A stretch of DNA of 64,000 bases, from positions 372,001 through 436,000 of the forward strand of contig CP137327.1 in the NCBI GenBank assembly GCA_033182465.1, written 5' to 3'. The position numbers were made by a program, and so were the translations under genes. Below, piece after piece: positions 60,732-64,000 of the stretch (position 1 is its first letter; each line of letters opens with the position of its first letter). The notes under the pieces are model-generated. The model had not been told where the DNA came from. It made no database searches and saw only the letters and a list, made by a program, of their open reading frames with translations. The stretch is from Sanghuangporus weigelae. Its lineage: Eukaryota > Basidiomycota > Agaricomycetes > Hymenochaetales > Hymenochaetaceae.

Positions 60732-61182
60732 TCTTTTCCTTTCATCTATCGCGTTTACGCTACTTCGGCGGATTCCTGCGGCCTCCCCCTCAGTCCGGCA
60801 CCCCTCTATTCGACGTCGGCGGCCATCCGACGACCCAGGCATCCTATCAGACGACCCAGCGGCGCCTTCTCCAGCCACTCACTCCATTTTATCCTTTATA
60901 TTCATCTTATACGCTTCTTCCTGTGGCCGAGTTTACACCACGTCGGCAGCCTCTTGTGATCCCCCCTTTTGAGCGGCGGCCCTGTTATCCTATTCTCTTT
61001 ATCCAGCGGCATCCTTTGACCCATCCATTACGTCTCCGACGGTTCCTGGCACCTGCCGGGTAGTAGGTCCTTGAGAGTCTGATAGCGTCGGCATCCCATT
61101 TTTGGAGGTCCCTTCATACATTCAGCACCCTTAGTAGGACGGACATCTGTAGCACCTTCAGATACGACACCGCCGACCGACA
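60732..61182. repeat. Insertion unit B, copy 2, about 451 bp
   Basis: Tandem copy of unit B, with a small deletion near 60915 relative to copy 1. It ends at the CCGACA terminus. Confidence 0.9.
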
Positions 61183-61527
61183 CCGCTTGAGTCCTGCAGC
61201 GTTTAGCTCACATCTGATAGTCTGACGGCTCACTTTGACATCGAGACTTTGTGCCAGAGTTTTGAGAGGCGCAAAACGGTTTTTTCTTGCAGTTCGTATG
61301 AGCAGGCGACGGACGTGATCACGGATCTTCTTCAGACGGCCAGTTCGGGGCAAGTTTTTTCTTGTACCGGTTTTTTTGTAGCATGCAAAAAGGTCGTTTA
61401 CGGTCGTCCGAGGTATGCCAAATGCCTTTGCTACTTGAGACTTGTTTTTGCCGCCAATAATGGCCCCAATAATCTGGTTTTTCACCGGGGAGGCGAGCTG
61501 AGACCTTAGGGAGTGTGTTTGGGTCAT
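61183..61527 (-). pseudogene. Tc-B transposase, N-terminal DNA-binding part
   Basis: From the ATG at 61527: MTQTHSLRSQLASPVKNQ, then the helix-turn-helix SQVAKAFGIPRTTVNDLFA, a basic linker, and LAQSLDVKVSRQTIRCELNA, ending at the insertion. The rest continues at 57650. Base 61183-61186 is the right CCGC duplication. Confidence 0.9.
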
Positions 61528-61606
61528 GAAAGTAGGGAGGGGGGCAGGACGGAAGTGAGTGGAAACTGACAAAGTGAGACGACGCACGACGCGGCACATG
61601 TTTTGT

Positions 61607-61642
61607 GTGACAGTGACGGTCACTTTTGATACCCGGCTGTAG
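61607..61642 (-). repeat. Right terminal inverted repeat of Tc-B, 36 bp
   Basis: The reverse complement begins CTACAGCCGGGTATCAAAAG. The TA target copy follows at 61643-61644. Confidence 0.92.
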
Positions 61643-61679
61643 TACTGTTGGAATACCAAATTCGGATTTCTGAGAATGT
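61643..61679 (-). pseudogene. Tc-A transposase remnant, right side
   Basis: Reads NPNLVFQQ and continues in frame with the piece ending at 56774 if Tc-B and one TA are removed. It then abuts the duplicated aconitase end. Confidence 0.7.
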
Positions 61680-62215
61680 AGCGAGACAAGGCTGCAGAAG
61701 CAGGGCATGTTCGTGCTGACGTTCATGAATTCGGACGACTATGAATGAAGCACAGCCGGATGATCGGATGACGATGGAGGGGCTGGAGAGATTTGCGCGG
61801 AGCAAGAACTTGATTATGGAGTTTCGTCCAATGATCGAGTGGTTCAAGGCTGGGTCTGCGTTGGACTCGGTACGTGTCTTTGATGTTACCTTTCGTATTG
61901 GTTTGATCATACTTACTGAATATTGTCTTGCAGATGGCGAAGCAGGCAAATGGCAACCAAACCAATGTGTTCAAGACCTTAACTAGAGAGTATGCTTTCC
62001 CTCATATCTCCTCACGCTCAGCTCCCTGATTTCAGTCTTCAAGTTCAAGTCTTCACGAAAGCTAGGCATTCCAGTTTCTCTCCCACTTATTTTCGTCCTA
62101 CTGTCTGTTCTATTCAGACTCTCCTCTATACCTGTCTCTCTCTTCTTCACGTGTCATATACAACCTAGAACCAATGGGAATATAATTTTCTATTTGTTCT
62201 CTGCATGTCTATTCG
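61680..62215 (+). pseudogene. Duplicated 3' end of the aconitase gene
   Basis: Matches the aconitase gene from about 55478 to 56065: KKQGML..TF-type sequence, the final intron with its ATGGC(T/G)AAGCA exon, and 3' flank up to ACCTAGAACCAATGGGAA. It has a TGA in GACTATGAATGAAGC, lost about 50 bp of the C-terminal exon, and has many substitutions. It has no start or promoter and cannot make aconitase. The parent gene is intact. Confidence 0.9.
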
Positions 62216-62333
62216 TATGTTCAACTAGGCCACTAAGGTGCTCTCCGTTCCTCCATACATATACTGGCGATAAATACAGCGTGCCAGATGAAATAGTGAA
62301 ATGAAAGAAGACAACAGATATGATCTAGTCTTT

Positions 62334-64000
62334 CTATCCGGGAGGAGTAAAGCAGTCTGTCCATCGCTCACCGAGGGACGCTCCTGTAAAGTCAAGCTTG
62401 GTAGAGAGGTCGCAGCCGAGTATGGACAGGCACCGAGGTTGGCAGAGTGTCCAACGAAGATCAGGAGGGACCCACAAGAGAAGGTCTCGTCTGTTCTGTC
62501 CGCCAAGTATCCACCCGTCGTCATCGAGGACCCAGTCTGAGAAGACTCTGGTGCTAGATGAAAGCGTCGTCGTCGAAGTACTCGAGGTTTCCGCAGGATG
62601 TCGAAGAGGGTCTGATACATCCCATACTCTGACCGTATTATCCGAAGAACCTGAAACTAGCCGAGATCCGTCAGGGGACAATGCGAGAGTCAATACATAG
62701 TTCATACGGCCATGGAGATCGAAAATAGTCTCCCCGTTCTCCGCGTCCGAAATTCGGATTGCTTCATACGAGCCCGAGATTATATATTCACCGCCATGTG
62801 AGAAAAGAGCACGAGTGACAAAATTCTTGTACCCTTCGAAAGGTCCGGTAGCGATACTGCTGTTCACTGCGTCCACGATAATGATGCTTTTCTGGGCTAC
62901 GACACAGGCAATACGCGCTTCGTCTGGAGAAAAGCAAATGGAACTGAGCGACCCGGATTGCTTGATTGAAAGTTCGGACGTTGCTTCCCAAGCCTCTGTG
63001 TTCCAGACTCTGATCGTATTACCCGAGCCTGACGCGAATCGCTTGCCACTGGGCGAGAAGCCTACCGAGTCAACACGTTCCGGGTGAAGCAGAGACGGAC
63101 CAGCGATGAAATTGTCTCTCGCTATGCTCCATATTCTCATGGCGTCGTCGATGGGGCCGAACACGAGCGTCATGCCGTCTGGGGATACAACCATGCGAGT
63201 GAATTCTCCCTCCAAAGGACCACAGACAACTTCGCATGAATCCGTGCCCCAAATCCTGATCGTCTTGTCCTCTGAACCTGAGACAAGCCGCAAGCCATCT
63301 TGCAAGAATGCCACGCAAATTACAGCCTTCGTATGCCCCAGTAGAGGCCCGGCTACAATGTCTCCTGTCTGGGCGTCCCAAACTATGATCGAGCGATCAG
63401 CCGAAGCAGACGCGATTCGCGTTCCGTCCGGCGAAAACGCGACGAACATGATGAAGTTTGTATGCTTTTGAGATGATTTTGAGCTAACCACCTTGGAACT
63501 AGCATCCCAGATTCTGACGGACTTGTCCACTGAGGCCGAGGCAATGCATTTTCCATTTGGTGAATACGCAACGGAATCGACAAAACCTGCGTAACCCTCA
63601 AAAGGGCCTGAAGCAACCTTCCCACTTTTAGCATCCCAGACTATGATTGTCTTGTCCCAGGAACCAGAGACGATGTACGAGCCGCAAGGTGAATACGCCA
63701 CTGAACTCACCACATACGTGTGACAATCAAAAGTAGAAACGACACTTCCACTCTCCACCTCCCAGACTTTGATTGTTATATCGGCGGAACCGGAGACGAC
63801 ATGCTTGCCGTCTGGGGAGTATGCAACAGAGTTGACCTCATCAGAATGACCCCCAAAAGGCCCGAAAGCAAGTAGACCATTATCCACATTCCAGATTCTG
63901 ATAGTTTTGTCTTCGGAGCCTGAAGCAAGATGCGCACTGTCAGGAGAAAAGGCGATAGAATATACACAGGCTGTGTGTCCGGATAGCCTAAATATATCCC
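62334..64000 (-). CDS. WD40-repeat protein, 5' end outside window (possible NACHT-WD40 C-terminus)
   Basis: The frame is open from base 64000 to a stop at 62334, giving 555 residues without an intron. About eleven WD40 repeats are visible, from GHTACVYSIAFSPD..SGSEDKTIRIWN to VLTLALSPDGSRLVSGSSDNTVRVWD. Several repeats are near-perfect and others (SIIIVD, IRISD) are degenerate. The C-terminal tail (WVLDDDGWI..LLLWVPPDLR..LSTKLDFTG) is one I associate with basidiomycete NACHT-WD40 NLR-like proteins, but no NACHT lies in the window. Those proteins are linked to non-self recognition and cell death. A standalone WD40 protein is also possible. Confidence 0.85.
   Translation of the reverse strand, partial: DIFRLSGHTACVYSIAFSPDSAHLASGSEDKTIRIWNVDNGLLAFGPFGGHSDEVNSVAYSPDGKHVVSGSADITIKVWEVESGSVVSTFDCHTYVVSSVAYSPCGSYIVSGSWDKTIIVWDAKSGKVASGPFEGYAGFVDSVAYSPNGKCIASASVDKSVRIWDASSKVVSSKSSQKHTNFIMFVAFSPDGTRIASASADRSIIVWDAQTGDIVAGPLLGHTKAVICVAFLQDGLRLVSGSEDKTIRIWGTDSCEVVCGPLEGEFTRMVVSPDGMTLVFGPIDDAMRIWSIARDNFIAGPSLLHPERVDSVGFSPSGKRFASGSGNTIRVWNTEAWEATSELSIKQSGSLSSICFSPDEARIACVVAQKSIIIVDAVNSSIATGPFEGYKNFVTRALFSHGGEYIISGSYEAIRISDAENGETIFDLHGRMNYVLTLALSPDGSRLVSGSSDNTVRVWDVSDPLRHPAETSSTSTTTLSSSTRVFSDWVLDDDGWILGGQNRRDLLLWVPPDLRWTLCQPRCLSILGCDLSTKLDFTGASLGERWTDCFTPPG

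Larger units (their letters stand above)
57651..61182. mobile_element. Nested insertion in Tc-B, TG...CA ends, internal tandem units
   Basis: This 3,532-bp GC-rich block splits the Tc-B transposase. It begins TGTAGCGCACTGG, ends CCGACCGACA, and is flanked by CCGC on both sides. It is built as A-A'-B-B': two units of about 1,310 bp (57651-58960 and 58961-60271), then two of about 455-460 bp (60272-60731 and 60732-61182). TG...CA ends, a 4-bp duplication and a TATATATA box in each A unit suit a complex LTR-retrotransposon derivative; TGTNG...ACA ends with 4 bp also suit Ginger-like elements. No coding region for either is visible. Open frames inside it are repetitive and not genes. Confidence 0.8.
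56775..61642 (-). mobile_element. Tc1/mariner element Tc-B, interrupted by a 3.5-kb insertion
   Basis: The 36-bp terminal repeats (56775-56810 and 61607-61642) are flanked by TA duplications (56773-56774 and 61643-61644). The transposase runs on the minus strand from an ATG at 61527 and is split by the insertion at 57651-61182. Its N-part has a helix-turn-helix (SQVAKAFGIPRTTVNDLF). The C-part has the catalytic DD34E residues in FSDECY, FQQDNAW and SPDINAIE. Removing the insertion and one CCGC restores one frame across LNAAGLK and RRKARRAPY. One further stop lies between KYIE and VLDGCLLDF. It sits inside the older Tc-A transposase. Confidence 0.92.

Noticed and set aside
57651-61182. Many 60-190 codon frames inside the nested insertion
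   Set aside because: They repeat with each tandem unit, are Pro/Arg-rich in several frames at once, and match no transposon enzyme.

Overview
The window looks like nuclear DNA from a filamentous basidiomycete, most likely an Agaricomycete. Genes carry many short introns (about 50-70 bp). The protein families also fit: FunK1-type kinases, a TKL kinase with a C1 domain, a WD40 protein with a C-terminal tail I associate with basidiomycete NACHT-WD40 proteins, and a four-copy NCS1 transporter array. Species cannot be told from the sequence. All gene models come from reading frames, splice signals and agreement with known families. I ran no searches.

Layout. 1-991: 3'-incomplete proline-rich gene. 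1569-3391: secreted histidine acid phosphatase. 4060-9070: tandem pair of FunK1-type kinases, both damaged in different ways. 9437-11978: NatC acetyltransferase catalytic subunit (NAA30) divergent from a membrane RING protein. 12147-12906: aldo-keto reductase pseudogene. 13753-16709: 758-residue protein with a helical N-terminus, a pseudokinase and a kinase domain. 16761-26206: four tandem NCS1 nucleobase-type transporters, one a fragment. 26468-29740: SFT2 and a TKL-C1 kinase sharing a CRE-containing divergent promoter. 30177-34314: importin. 34842-36130: two related small genes. 36679-38297: QCR6 and MsrA, convergent. 39004-40762: secreted flavin monooxygenase. 42718-45795: tandem SDR pair. 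46613-47344: GPI-anchored wall protein. 48042-50400: ER chaperone BiP/Kar2. 51629-51843: small spliced ORF. 52996-55807: mitochondrial aconitase. 56440-62215: three-level nested transposon nest ending in a duplicated 3' piece of aconitase. 62334-64000: WD40 protein cut by the window end.

Functional picture. Housekeeping genes (aconitase, QCR6, MsrA, BiP, SFT2, NAA30, importin) alternate with locally duplicated accessory genes. I see no biosynthetic cluster, CRISPR array, rRNA or recognisable tRNA. Five local duplications occur in 64 kb (FunK1 x2, NCS1 x4, SDR x2, small protein x2, aconitase 3' end x2), and several carry decay or splicing changes. The most interesting features are the nested transposons at 56.4-61.7 kb, the helical-pseudokinase-kinase protein, the two-way decay of the FunK1 pair, the in-frame exonised intron in NCS1 copy B, and micro-exons in housekeeping genes, including two consecutive ones (13 and 15 nt) in BiP. 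None of these proves a wholly new system.
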